From assembly GCF_005937885.2 (NCBI RefSeq), contig NZ_CP042176.1, positions 2,475,501 to 2,539,500 of the forward strand: a stretch of 64,000 bases of DNA, given 5' to 3'. Below the pieces are notes generated by a model, which saw only the letters and a list, made by a program, of their open reading frames with translations, had not been told where the DNA came from and ran no database searches. A program made the position numbers and the translations under genes. Positions 45,937 through 54,533 of the stretch are shown one piece after another (positions within the stretch are counted from its first letter, which is position 1; every line of letters starts with the position of its first letter). This DNA comes from Bradyrhizobium sp. KBS0727. Lineage in GTDB: Bacteria > Pseudomonadota > Alphaproteobacteria > Rhizobiales > Xanthobacteraceae.

Positions 45937-47052
45937 TCACCCGGCCCCTTGCGTGGCCGGCGGGACTACGTAGAGCGTCAACGCGAAGACCGCGTAGATG
46001 AAGATGAGCAGCGCGCCGATAAACCATGCCGAGCGCCCGCTGCTCGTGATGAAGCTCGCTGTCACGGTCGCGATCATTACCATGGTCACCGCGCCCGGCC
46101 AGAACTGCAGGCTCATCGGCGACGGCCCGACGACATAGCTAAGCAGCACCAGAGCGGGCGCCACGAACAGCGCGATCTGGGAAGCGCTGCCGAGCGCGAT
46201 GCTGACGCTCATGTCGAGGCGGTCCTTGCGCGCAGCGGAAAAGGCCACGGCAAACTCGGCGGCAGCGCCGACCAGTGAGACGATGATGAACCCGACAAAG
46301 GCCGGGCTCATCCCAAATGTTTCCGCCGCCTTCTGCACGGACTCCACAAAGATCTCGCTCACCAGCGCGACCAGCACGGTGACGACGAGCAGCGTCCCTA
46401 CCGCAAGGCCAATTGGCCAGTGTGCCTCGCCCTCACTATGCTCCGCGCTTGCGAACAGCTCCTTGTGGGTCTTCAGCGAAAACAACAGGCCGAGGCCATA
46501 GGCGACGATGAGCAGGATGGCGAGGCCGACGCTGAGCTTCTTCATGATAGCCTCGCCCTGCGCGAGGTCGAGGTCGGCGACCGCCGACGGGGCGAGCAGT
46601 GCGACGGTCGCCATCAGCAACAGGCCGGAATAGAGCCGCCCGCCGGACCGGTTGAATTCCTGCACGTGGTAGCGCAACCCGCCGATCAGCAGGCAGGCGC
46701 CGAGCATGAACAGCGAGTTGGTGACGATTGCGCCCGCGATCGACGCTTTCACCAGCATGTACTGGCCGGCGCGCAGCGCCGTGATGGCGATGATCAACTC
46801 CGTCAAATTGCCTAGCGTTGCGTTGAGCAGCCCGCCGACCGCGTCGCCGGTTTTCGCTGCGACGGCTTCGGTGGCGTGGCTGAGCAGGGCGGCCAGCGGC
46901 ACGATGGCAAGCACGGCCAGCACGAACAGCAACGTGTGGGAATGTGGCGCGGCCTTCTCGGCCACCAGCACGGCCGGCACGAAGACCAGCATCCAGAGCA
47001 ACGGGGTGTGCCGAATTTCCTTGAGCAGGGGTTGCACGGCTGCCGTCTCCAT
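45937..47052 (-). CDS. Calcium/proton exchanger (CaCA/Cax family)
   Basis: 371 residues from the ATG at 47052 (a TTG at 47112 is an alternative; neither has a strong RBS). Ten to eleven helices contain the two alpha-repeats of cation/proton antiporters: LLNATLGNLTELIIAITAL and GFIIVSLVGAAAEFAVAFSAA, each with the conserved acidic residue. It would expel Ca2+ (or Na+/K+, as ChaA does) in exchange for protons. Confidence 0.88.
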   Translation of the reverse strand: METAAVQPLLKEIRHTPLLWMLVFVPAVLVAEKAAPHSHTLLFVLAVLAIVPLAALLSHATEAVAAKTGDAVGGLLNATLGNLTELIIAITALRAGQYMLVKASIAGAIVTNSLFMLGACLLIGGLRYHVQEFNRSGGRLYSGLLLMATVALLAPSAVADLDLAQGEAIMKKLSVGLAILLIVAYGLGLLFSLKTHKELFASAEHSEGEAHWPIGLAVGTLLVVTVLVALVSEIFVESVQKAAETFGMSPAFVGFIIVSLVGAAAEFAVAFSAARKDRLDMSVSIALGSASQIALFVAPALVLLSYVVGPSPMSLQFWPGAVTMVMIATVTASFITSSGRSAWFIGALLIFIYAVFALTLYVVPPATQGAG

Positions 47053-47238
47053 ACCTGGGTACGATGGCGGAACATTCGACCCCGTCACCGGACCGGCATT
47101 GATCTGGCTCAACGCGCATTCTTCGCCTTGTCCGTCAGAAAATGTCCGCTAAGGGTTGCCGTGAACAGACATGCCGGGCCTATTAAAAAGCCAAGGGATT
47201 TGGAATGGTATCGCCTTGCAGGGGGACATATGAAACGA

Positions 47239-48000
47239 CTAGGACGCGGACTCATTAAGGCGCAGCCATAGCCTGATTGACGCGAGCTGAACGAAGGCAA
47301 GGTAGTTGGCGGCGAGCCTGTCGTAGCGCGTCGCCACCCGACGACATTGTTTGATCTTGTTGAAGAACCGCTCGACCTGGTTGCGAGCGCGGTAGAGATA
47401 GGGGCTGAAGCAGATCGGATCGCTGCGATTGCTTTTCGGCGGGATGTTGGCCCACGCGCCCTTCTTCATGGCAAGCTCTCTGATCCAGTCAGCGTCATAA
47501 CCGCGGTCGGCAAGCAGCATTGACCCAGATTTGAGGCGAGACAGCAACTTTCCTGCAAGTCGAACGTCGTGGGCCTCGCCGGGGCTCAACGCTAGCCGTA
47601 CTGGCAGACCATTGCTATCGACCACCGCATGGATTTTGCTGGTCAAGCCGCCGCGTGACCTTCCCATCGACTGCCGCTGGTTCCTGGTGATGCAGGCTCC
47701 ATGCTGATGCACGCGGACAATCGAAGTGTCGATCATCTGGACAGCGGCATCGTGGGCAGCGGCAAGCGCGTCTATGATGCGGCCCCAGACACCGGCCCGC
47801 CGCCACCTAACGAAGCGGTTGTAGCACGTGGTGTACGGACCAAATGCCTCGGGCAGATCACGCCAAGGGGCTCCGGATCGCAATACCCAGAAAATTCCAT
47901 CGAGAACGCGTCGGTCGTTTACCCGGGGAACGCCACGCGGCTTGTTCGGCAGCATCGGGTGGATGGCAGTCCATTCATAATCCGCGAGTTCGTAGCGCAT
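47239..48000 (-). CDS. IS5-family transposase (single ORF)
   Basis: 253 residues from the ATG at 48000. N-terminal DUF4096-type domain (MRYELADYEWTAIHPMLP, RRVLDGIFWVLRSGAPWRDLP), then the DDE domain: Asp in QMIDTSIV, Asp in LADRGYDADW, and Glu in NQVERFFNKIKQ. Members of the IS427 group often need a frameshift between two frames; this copy is uninterrupted and looks intact. Confidence 0.93.
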   Translation of the reverse strand: MRYELADYEWTAIHPMLPNKPRGVPRVNDRRVLDGIFWVLRSGAPWRDLPEAFGPYTTCYNRFVRWRRAGVWGRIIDALAAAHDAAVQMIDTSIVRVHQHGACITRNQRQSMGRSRGGLTSKIHAVVDSNGLPVRLALSPGEAHDVRLAGKLLSRLKSGSMLLADRGYDADWIRELAMKKGAWANIPPKSNRSDPICFSPYLYRARNQVERFFNKIKQCRRVATRYDRLAANYLAFVQLASIRLWLRLNESAS

Positions 48001-48035
48001 GATTCGAGCCCCCAGTTCGGGAGTTTGAATCACGG
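47239..48035. mobile_element. IS5-family insertion sequence, approximate extent
   Basis: The element must cover the transposase gene. Its ends are not resolved: GACTCA near 47249 and TGAATC near 48026 are possible imperfect terminal repeats, and no clear target duplication was found. The coordinates are a minimal estimate. Confidence 0.5.
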
Positions 48036-48182
48036 GGTCTGGCAAAGCGCAACGCTTCTGGCCCGGCCCCGGTTCGGCGCTTACGGGTTGGAGCGGACAT
48101 CGACCTGCCGACAATCCCCGATGAAACTGTCGAAAATGACGCTTAGCGGAGGCTGAAGCAGGCCGCAAGATCGATTGCAGAA

Positions 48183-48626
48183 TCATGGTACCCGCGCGTC
48201 CATCTCAGGGCGCAACACCATACTCTCGCGCGCCGTCGCTTCGTTGCGCGAACCAATAAAGACGGCGGTCGTCGCGCCGCGGTTCACCGCGACATGCAAG
48301 ACGTTTGCGGGGATGTAGACGAAGTCGCCCGGCCGTACCGCCTCGCAGTGCTCCAGCTCATCTCCAGTCCAAAGCTCCAGTGCGTCTCCGCTCGTCATGT
48401 ACAGTGCGGTCTCGTGGTGTTCGTGCACGTGCGCTTTCGTGCGGCCGCCAGGCGGCAGCGCCATCAGACCGAGCCAGATTACCTGTGATCCGGTAGTTTC
48501 GGCGCTAACGCCAGCCCGGTAGTCCGAACCCTGCTGGACCCGATGCTCTGGCGCGGCCTTCACGACCATCCCCCGACGGCTCGTGGTGGCGGCAGACTTT
48601 ACTACAGTTGCGCTTGAGTTGCTCAT
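48183..48626 (-). CDS. Cupin-domain protein
   Basis: 147 residues, small single-cupin beta barrel. Metal ligands are in TKAHVHEHHETALYM (three His and a Glu) and in the second motif PANVLHVAV. Could be a metal-dependent enzyme or a sensor; substrate unknown. Divergent from the CadC/TPR-type regulator, with 136 bases between. Confidence 0.85.
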   Translation of the reverse strand: MSNSSATVVKSAATTSRRGMVVKAAPEHRVQQGSDYRAGVSAETTGSQVIWLGLMALPPGGRTKAHVHEHHETALYMTSGDALELWTGDELEHCEAVRPGDFVYIPANVLHVAVNRGATTAVFIGSRNEATARESMVLRPEMDARVP

Positions 48627-48762
48627 CGTTATCTCCGTGGTTTGGTCGGTGACAGGACGGTGTTGTTCGGCGACGAAAATGTCTTGAAATGCGCTCCGAA
48701 AAGTTCCGAATTATTGCAAATGGTGGCTACTCAGCAAGCGATCGCGCCGCTAGCTTCATCTG

Positions 48763-50268
48763 ATGCAGCGGTTTGCCTTCGGCCCCTTTTTGTTCGACTC
48801 CGCGCGCGGCGTCCTGCTGCGTGATGGACGACCAATGCCGATCAATCAGAAAGGCGTTCTCCTGCTTAGTGCGCTACTCAGTGCGCGCAGCGAGACCGTC
48901 TCTAAAGCCGTGCTGATGGATGCGGCATGGCCCGGGATGGCCGTCGAAGAAAGCAATCTATCGGTCCAAATCGCTGCACTGCGCAAGCTTCTCGGCTCGG
49001 CCCATGATGGCGCGGAATGGATCGCGACAGTCCCGCGAGTGGGTTATCGCTTTGCCGGCGCCGTGTCGGGGGCGGATACACCGTCCGAAGGCGCTGATCC
49101 CTCAGATATACGGCCGCTGATCGCGGTGCTGCCGTTCGGCATGGTCAGCGAAGAGCCAGGCAAGGAGTACTTGGCCGACGGCATTACGGACGATATTATC
49201 ACCGCGCTCGCGCGCTATCGCTGGTTCCGCGTTGTAGTCCGGGGCTCGGCGTTCGCGCTCCGAGATAAGGCGGTGGAGCAGCTCGGGGCGCGCTATGCTT
49301 TGCACGGCAACGTGCGCCATTCCGGTGAACGACTGCGCATCTCGGCACAACTGATTGATGCGAGCAATGGCGCTCACTTGTGGGCCGAGCGCTACAATCT
49401 GGTGATGGCCGACGCGTTCGCCATTCAAGACGAAATCGCCGAACGCGTTGTTGCAGCGATCGAGCCTGAGCTTCTCAAGAGCGAGTCGCGCCTGGCGTTG
49501 GTGCGGCACACCGGCAACGTGACGGCATGGGACTTGGTACGGCAGGGTATGTGGCATTTTCACAAGGTAACCCGAGAAGGACATCGCACCGCGCGCGACC
49601 TGTTCCGCCGCGCCTGCTCAGCCGATCCGGACCTTTCGGAGGCACATGCCTGGCTCGGCCGGGTCAGCGCCGGCATCATCGCGTATGGGTGGAGCGATGA
49701 CATTATAGCCGACGGGAGCGAGGGCACGAAGGCGGCGACCCGCGCGGTCGCGCTCGACCCGCGGGATCCCTATGCGTACTACTCTTTTGCCATCGTAAGC
49801 TGCTACGCGGGCTCCGCCAACACCGGCGCACTCGCAGCGCAGAGCGCGATCGATCTCAATCCGAGCTTCGCGCTCGGCCATCTTGTGCTTGGTATGGCTC
49901 GGCTGTTCGATGGCGATGCGGATCGCGCTGTCGCTCCCTTACGGCACGGTCTCACGCTCAATCCAAATGATCCGCAGAACGTGGCGTGGCACATTCTGTT
50001 GTCGTACGCCGGACTGCTGAGCGGTTTGCTGGATGAGGCACTCGAAAGTGCAAACCGGGCGCTGATCCTGCGTCCCGTGTTTGGTCCGACATTCGAGGTG
50101 CTGTGCTGTTGCACTATGGCGCTTGGACGACGCGATGATGCTCGCCAATGGGCCGAACGCATGAAAGAAGTTCGCGGTCCAGAAGGCCACTTCATAGCGC
50201 CAATCAGGGCGGGTCCCCCTGGGTATGACAAGCGCATCGCTGAATTGTTAGGGAACGCAACCGCGTGA
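48763..50268 (+). CDS. Winged-helix regulator with TolB-like and TPR domains
   Basis: 501 residues. OmpR/CadC-type winged helix at residues 1-100 (FGPFLFDSARGVLLRDGRPM, EESNLSVQIAALRKLLG, ATVPRVGYRFAG), a TolB-like domain with IAVLPFGMVSEEPGKEYLADGI, split here, and NVRHSGERLRISAQLID (about 118-220), then a TPR-type helical C-terminus (LDPRDPYAYYSFAIVS, LNPSFALGHLVLGMARL). No membrane helix. Such proteins sense an unknown signal and activate transcription. Presumed regulator of the divergent cupin gene. Confidence 0.85.
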   Translation: MQRFAFGPFLFDSARGVLLRDGRPMPINQKGVLLLSALLSARSETVSKAVLMDAAWPGMAVEESNLSVQIAALRKLLGSAHDGAEWIATVPRVGYRFAGAVSGADTPSEGADPSDIRPLIAVLPFGMVSEEPGKEYLADGITDDIITALARYRWFRVVVRGSAFALRDKAVEQLGARYALHGNVRHSGERLRISAQLIDASNGAHLWAERYNLVMADAFAIQDEIAERVVAAIEPELLKSESRLALVRHTGNVTAWDLVRQGMWHFHKVTREGHRTARDLFRRACSADPDLSEAHAWLGRVSAGIIAYGWSDDIIADGSEGTKAATRAVALDPRDPYAYYSFAIVSCYAGSANTGALAAQSAIDLNPSFALGHLVLGMARLFDGDADRAVAPLRHGLTLNPNDPQNVAWHILLSYAGLLSGLLDEALESANRALILRPVFGPTFEVLCCCTMALGRRDDARQWAERMKEVRGPEGHFIAPIRAGPPGYDKRIAELLGNATA

Positions 50269-50443
50269 ACCAACAGGTCCCGGTTCTGGTCCATCGCGAT
50301 ATTTGCTGCGGTTGCACAAGGGCGGTCGGTATCGGAGGAAAGCGGACATCGCCGGCGGTTTATGAGTACACGGCCTAGGTCGTCGATTTCTGCACGTGAC
50401 GGTGCACCCTGACGGTCAGCAACAGTTGTTTCCCCGGGCACAG

Positions 50444-51664
50444 CTACCTGTCGACGTTGGAGAAAGCCGTTTCGAGAACATCGCCGATTGGTTGCCACGT
50501 GCGGCCGTCGAATTGAACTAGTCGCAGGTGTTCGATCGGCCGAAAGTTCCGAGGTCCAGTGCTGATTTTGATCCCAGGTAGCAAAACGGAGCCTTGGTAT
50601 TCTTTGAGGGTCCTGGCCTGCTTCATGACGTTCGCGCGTGATAGGTCATTGCCGCACTGCTTGAGCACTTGTACCAGTGTCTCGGCGGCCGCGTAGCCGA
50701 AGACGGCGGCGCCGTCGTCTTTGCCTCCGGCCCGACTATATTTGTCAACAAACGACTGCCAGTCCTTGGTGGCTTTTTCGTCTTTCCAAGCTGGATCATT
50801 TGCATCCTTCAAGAAGGCGGCTGTAATCGCGCCCACAGCATTTTCCACGCCAGCGGGCTTTAGAGCTGTCGCAATCGACGAAGCCATATGGCTCAAAATG
50901 AACACAGGGTGCCAATTCAACTCCGCCGCTATTCGAACTACTTTCGCTGCGTTTGCAGGCGCTCCCGCAAACACAAAAATATCCGCTCCTGATTGCTTCA
51001 AGATCGATACGTGCGTGTCCAGATGCGCATCTGCAACATCGTACGCGATATCGACCCTGATCATACGGGCGACATTACCGAGCCCGTCTTCCAGGCCCTT
51101 GACTATTTCTCGACCAACTTGATCGTTTTGCCAAAGAGCTACAATCCTGCTTCCGGGGTAGAACGCCTGTATGTAGTTGCCGTAGATGCGCCCCTCTTCG
51201 CGAAACGAGGGCTGCCAACCCATTGTCCACGGAAACAACGATGGATCGCTCAGATGATCGTCTCCGGAGGCAATAAAAAGTTGAGGAATTTGCCTTTCAT
51301 TCAAGTAACTGCGAACGGCAAAGTTGCCCGGAGTTCCGAACGAGCCGAACATCAACAAGACGTCGTCTTCCTCGATAAGACGGCGCGTAAGCTCTAGGGC
51401 GGTCACCGGATTGGATTTGTCATCATATGAGATAAAGCGTACCTTGCGGCCGCCAATCCCGCCGTGCTCGTTGATCATCTCAAAGTACGCTGCTTCGGCT
51501 TTCCCAATCGCCCCGAAGACCTCCAAATTTCCACTATAAGGCATGAGATTGCCGATACGAATTTCAGTGTCGGTCACGCCTGGTTCGCGCACTCGCTCGG
51601 AGATCGCGCTCAAAGCAGTGAGCGCTAAGCCAATCGCAACGAGCGTTCGGACCCACGTTTGCAT
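50444..51664 (-). CDS. ABC transporter substrate-binding protein, LivK-like
   Basis: 406 residues, signal peptide MQTWVRTLVAIGLALTALSA. Mature domain: TDTEIRIGNLMPYSGNLEVFG, then AAYFEMINEHGGIGGRKV and GSFGTPGNFAVRSYLNE, as in periplasmic branched-chain-amino-acid-type binding proteins (Peripla_BP_6). No permease or ATPase gene lies nearby, so it is an orphan. Ligand unknown. GC content is lower than in the flanking genes. Confidence 0.88.
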   Translation of the reverse strand: MQTWVRTLVAIGLALTALSAISERVREPGVTDTEIRIGNLMPYSGNLEVFGAIGKAEAAYFEMINEHGGIGGRKVRFISYDDKSNPVTALELTRRLIEEDDVLLMFGSFGTPGNFAVRSYLNERQIPQLFIASGDDHLSDPSLFPWTMGWQPSFREEGRIYGNYIQAFYPGSRIVALWQNDQVGREIVKGLEDGLGNVARMIRVDIAYDVADAHLDTHVSILKQSGADIFVFAGAPANAAKVVRIAAELNWHPVFILSHMASSIATALKPAGVENAVGAITAAFLKDANDPAWKDEKATKDWQSFVDKYSRAGGKDDGAAVFGYAAAETLVQVLKQCGNDLSRANVMKQARTLKEYQGSVLLPGIKISTGPRNFRPIEHLRLVQFDGRTWQPIGDVLETAFSNVDR

Positions 51665-51709
51665 CGGATTAACTCAATTACAAAAGCCCATCGCCTGCTG
51701 ACGATTTGA

Positions 51710-52369
51710 TCAGCTGCGGGGACCTGCGATGGGCCCCATCCATGCACTCCGACCCGGCGCGAGAACGACGACAGTCGCGCCTGGCCTCACCCGATCAAAG
51801 AGATCGATGACATCCTCGTTGGTCATGCGGATGCAGCCGGACGATATAGCCTTGCCGATATATTCCGGTTGGTTGGTGCCGTGGATGCGGTACAGGGTGT
51901 CCTTGTTGCCCTCGTAAAGATAGAGCGCCCGCGCGCCCAACGGATTAGCCGGACCTCCGGGAACGCGCGCCGGGTAAGGACCGAGCCGCGCCTGAATCTC
52001 CGGCGTCGGGATCCAATCAGGCCACTCAGCCATACGGCCAACCGCAGCGACGCCGGAGAAGGCCATCGCTTCCTCCCCCACCGCCACGCCGTAGCGGATC
52101 GCCTTGCCTTGCGGCAGGACGTAATAGAGATAGCGCGCGTCGGTATCGACCAGGATCGTACCCGGCGCCTCTCTGCGCGAATAGTCGACGATATGCCGAC
52201 GATAGGACTCTGGGATGTCTACCTGCGCATAAGGCGGATGGGCCAGTAACTGCCGGTCCCTTGGAGTCAAACTGGCATCCGTAGAGGGTGCGAGTGTCGC
52301 TTGCATGCAACCGCCGAGCGCAAGCCCGAGCAGTCCAATCAGCAACAACGTGAGCCTGGACCTCGGCAC
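51710..52369 (-). CDS. L,D-transpeptidase (YkuD), lipoprotein
   Basis: 219 residues from a GTG at 52369, 9 bases after GGAGG; a GTG 9 bases further upstream abuts the site and is unlikely. A lipobox (LLGLALGGC) directs lipidation at Cys21. The YkuD domain includes YLYYVLPQGKAIRYGVAVG and the active-site block RIHGTNQPEYIGKAISSGCIRM, with the catalytic Cys in SSGCIR. It would cross-link peptidoglycan or attach proteins to it. Confidence 0.93.
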   Translation of the reverse strand: MPRSRLTLLLIGLLGLALGGCMQATLAPSTDASLTPRDRQLLAHPPYAQVDIPESYRRHIVDYSRREAPGTILVDTDARYLYYVLPQGKAIRYGVAVGEEAMAFSGVAAVGRMAEWPDWIPTPEIQARLGPYPARVPGGPANPLGARALYLYEGNKDTLYRIHGTNQPEYIGKAISSGCIRMTNEDVIDLFDRVRPGATVVVLAPGRSAWMGPIAGPRS

Positions 52370-52378
52370 CGCCGGCAC

Positions 52379-53258
52379 CCTCCAAAGCGTTACGCTGCTC
52401 CATTTGCTTCTCGAATAGTGCAGAAATCAAGGCGTCATGGAGACAACCCTGCGATAACAGGGTTGGGCGCAGTTTGGTCTCCAGTTGCAGTGTGGGATCG
52501 AAGTCCATTCGGGTCAAACTCGGTCTTCGAGCCGCGACAGAGCTGGTTCTGTTGTTCCCCCAACAGCGGACAAACGGCGATTGCATCCGCACGTCGGTTT
52601 CGTGCCCGACAATGGACATCTGGCATCGGGCAGCGGTGGCAACGAGGCCAATTCTTGGCCGGACTTTTGAGCACGCATTCTGTTCGCCGGGGACCGTGTC
52701 GCTTCCCGTGCAGGCGGAAACTTCATGCCCGGCTGCGACAAAACAACCCGTCGGGCAAATCACCAAAAGTATGTCCAGCCCTTCGCGCAAAAATATTTCC
52801 GTTGTCGCGTCGGGCAAATCAGAAGTTTAACTCCCGCCATCCTGTCCCACCAAAGGGGCGTTGGCCATCGTCGCGAACGAGGGGCAGGGAGCGGTGGACG
52901 CGAAGGCTGCGACTGACGAGCGCGGCCACTAGCGTACGGCGAAATCGTTTGGGTCCGACGCCCCGGTGCTGGCGTCAAGTTGGCGGAAGCGAAAGCCGAC
53001 GTCGATGATGGTGGCAAGAAAGCCGGTCACCAGGACGAAATCGTATAAGCCGTAAAGCCATTGCGCAGGGAAGGCCGGGTGTTCTCCGCTGAACCTGTAT
53101 GCTCGTGTGCAGCATTTCTAATGCACATCGCACGCGAGACCGCGGGTGCAGCGCGCACCCGGTCTTCCCTGCGCCCTCTGATTTTCATGGGGCAAGGTTT
53201 CCAGCAAAACTCCGGGCGCATCGCGCCGCGAGAAGGCGAAGGCATGTTTGCATCCTCC
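52379..53258. other. Gene-poor, repeat-like intergenic DNA
   Basis: No coding region can be supported on either strand: open frames are fragmentary, with Arg/Pro-rich translation. From about 52735 to 53240 the sequence closely resembles a multicopy intergenic element I remember from Bradyrhizobium and Rhodopseudomonas, with landmarks CGTATAAGCCGTAAAGCCAT and GACCGCGGGTGCAGCGCGCA. Earlier bases look like decayed sequence. Confidence 0.6.
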
Positions 53259-53349
53259 GTCATTCCGGGGCGCCGCAACGCGGCGAACTAGGATGCGCAA
53301 TTGCACCCCGGGTTCCGGGTTTGATGCTGCGCATCGCCGGGGAATGACG
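53258..53349. repeat. Palindromic repeat with CGTCATTCC...GGAATGACG ends
   Basis: Arms CGTCATTCC (53258-53266) and GGAATGACG (53341-53349) enclose GGATGCGCA / TGCTGCGCATC matches. It is the first of two adjacent palindromic elements before the terminator at 53449. Confidence 0.8.
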
Positions 53350-53358
53350 TTGATAGAT

Positions 53359-53428
53359 GCCCGGATGAGCGAAGCGATATCCGGGACCACGCTATCACCG
53401 ACCCGGATATCGCTTCGCTCATCCGGGC
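53359..53428. repeat. Perfect 27-base inverted repeat
   Basis: The left arm 53359-53385 and right arm 53402-53428 are exact reverse complements (27 of 27), with a 16-base loop; each contains CGGATGAGCGAAGCGATATC. I know this as a common Bradyrhizobium intergenic element. Confidence 0.9.
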
Positions 53429-53440
53429 TACGGCGCTACC

Positions 53441-53476
53441 TCCAACAAAAACGCCGCCCGGAATTGGGCGGCGTTT
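53441..53476 (-). terminator. Rho-independent terminator of the aldolase-like gene
   Basis: Arms AAACGCCGCCC (53449-53459) and GGGCGGCGTTT (53466-53476) with a 6-base loop. On the minus strand the stem is followed by TTTTTGTT, so it stops transcription from the class II aldolase-like gene, 56 bases after its stop codon. Confidence 0.85.
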
Positions 53477-53531
53477 GAATTCGATAGTGCAGAGGATGTT
53501 GGACGCTATTCTACACCAAATTCCCCAAAAC

Positions 53532-54311
53532 TCAATTCCGGTAGCTCGGATCGAGCCGGTCGAGCTTGCGCAGCAGCGGCGGCCACACCAGGGTGGTCGA
53601 GCGCAATTCCATCCGATCGGGGTTCTCGAACAAAGCGGCGTTCTTGTCGACCACGGCCTGTTCGACCGGATAGGCGGTGGGTCCCAGCATGCGGGTGCGC
53701 ACCTGCATCGTGCAGGCCCGCTCCAGATGATACATGCGCTCGAAGGCGGAGGCGACCGAGCGGCCGACCGTCAGCGTGCCGTGATTGCGCAACAGCATGT
53801 GGTTCTTGTTGCCGAGATCCCTCTGCAGCCGCGGGCGCTCGTCGTGATCGAGTGCGATGCCTTCGTAGTCGTGATAGGCGAGGTCGTGGGTGACGAGCTG
53901 CGCGGTCTGGTTCATCGGCAGCAGGCCTTCCATGCAGCTTGCGACCGCGGTGCCGTCGGGCGTGTGCAGATGGAGTACGCAGCCGGCGTCCTCGCGCACT
54001 TCGTGGATGGCCGAATGGATGGTGAAGCCAGCCGGGTTGATGCTGTAGTCGCTCTCGGTGAGCTGGTTACCGTCGAGATCGACCTTTACCAGGCTCGAGG
54101 CGGTGATTTCGTCGAACATCAGCCCGTAGGGGTTGATCAGGAAGTGATGCTCGGGACCGGGCACGCGCGCCGAGATGTGGGTGTCGACCAGGTCGTCCCA
54201 GCCATACAGCGCCACCAGGCGATAGGCGGCCGCAAGATTGACGCGCTGGTTCCACTCGGCGTCCGTCATGCCGGACGGGATTTCTCTCAGGCGTGCTTCG
54301 GCTGGCGACAT
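53532..54311 (-). CDS. Class II aldolase/adducin-family protein
   Basis: 259 residues from the ATG at 54311 (GGGAGA 7 bases upstream). NLAAAYRLVALYGWDDLVDTHIS at the N-terminus, the zinc-binding pair in VLHLHTPDGTAV, and a third ligand in LLRNHGTLTVGRS identify the fuculose-phosphate aldolase/adducin fold. Family members include aldolases and decarboxylases; the real substrate is unknown. Cytoplasmic. Confidence 0.88.
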   Translation of the reverse strand: MSPAEARLREIPSGMTDAEWNQRVNLAAAYRLVALYGWDDLVDTHISARVPGPEHHFLINPYGLMFDEITASSLVKVDLDGNQLTESDYSINPAGFTIHSAIHEVREDAGCVLHLHTPDGTAVASCMEGLLPMNQTAQLVTHDLAYHDYEGIALDHDERPRLQRDLGNKNHMLLRNHGTLTVGRSVASAFERMYHLERACTMQVRTRMLGPTAYPVEQAVVDKNAALFENPDRMELRSTTLVWPPLLRKLDRLDPSYRN

Positions 54312-54409
54312 GGCCGGTTTCTCCCGCAAATGTTTGGTGTCACGCGGGAGCCTAGCCCTGCGGCGGGGCGGCAGCAAGGCGGCGGCGACGAGGGGCTGTT
54401 ATGCCGGCC

Positions 54410-54533
54410 AGAGCGTTTTCCAGCGAAAGCCTGCCCTGGACTTGATCCGGGGTGGACACCGGTTCGCGCCAAGAAAACGCGTCAAACCAAAAACCTGGAG
54501 CCCCGTTCCGATTCCATCGGAACGGCAAAGGCG
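54410..54533. repeat. Intergenic repeat, GCGTTTTC...GAAAACGC family, copy 3
   Basis: Arms GCGTTTTC (54413-54420) and GAAAACGC (54473-54480) flank ACTTGATCCGGGG and ACACCGGTTCGCGC. A second small palindrome CCGTTCCGATTC-CATC-GGAACGG follows. Same family as 21458 and 27287. Confidence 0.85.

Noticed and set aside
47128..47238. Possible IS-flanking target duplication and terminal repeats
   Set aside because: Only weak GAYTCA-type similarity between ends; no reliable duplication was found.
52301..53008. Open frame of 235 codons on the plus strand over the transpeptidase start
   Set aside because: Arg/Pro-rich translation over repeat-like DNA and the 5' end of the transpeptidase gene; no start signal.
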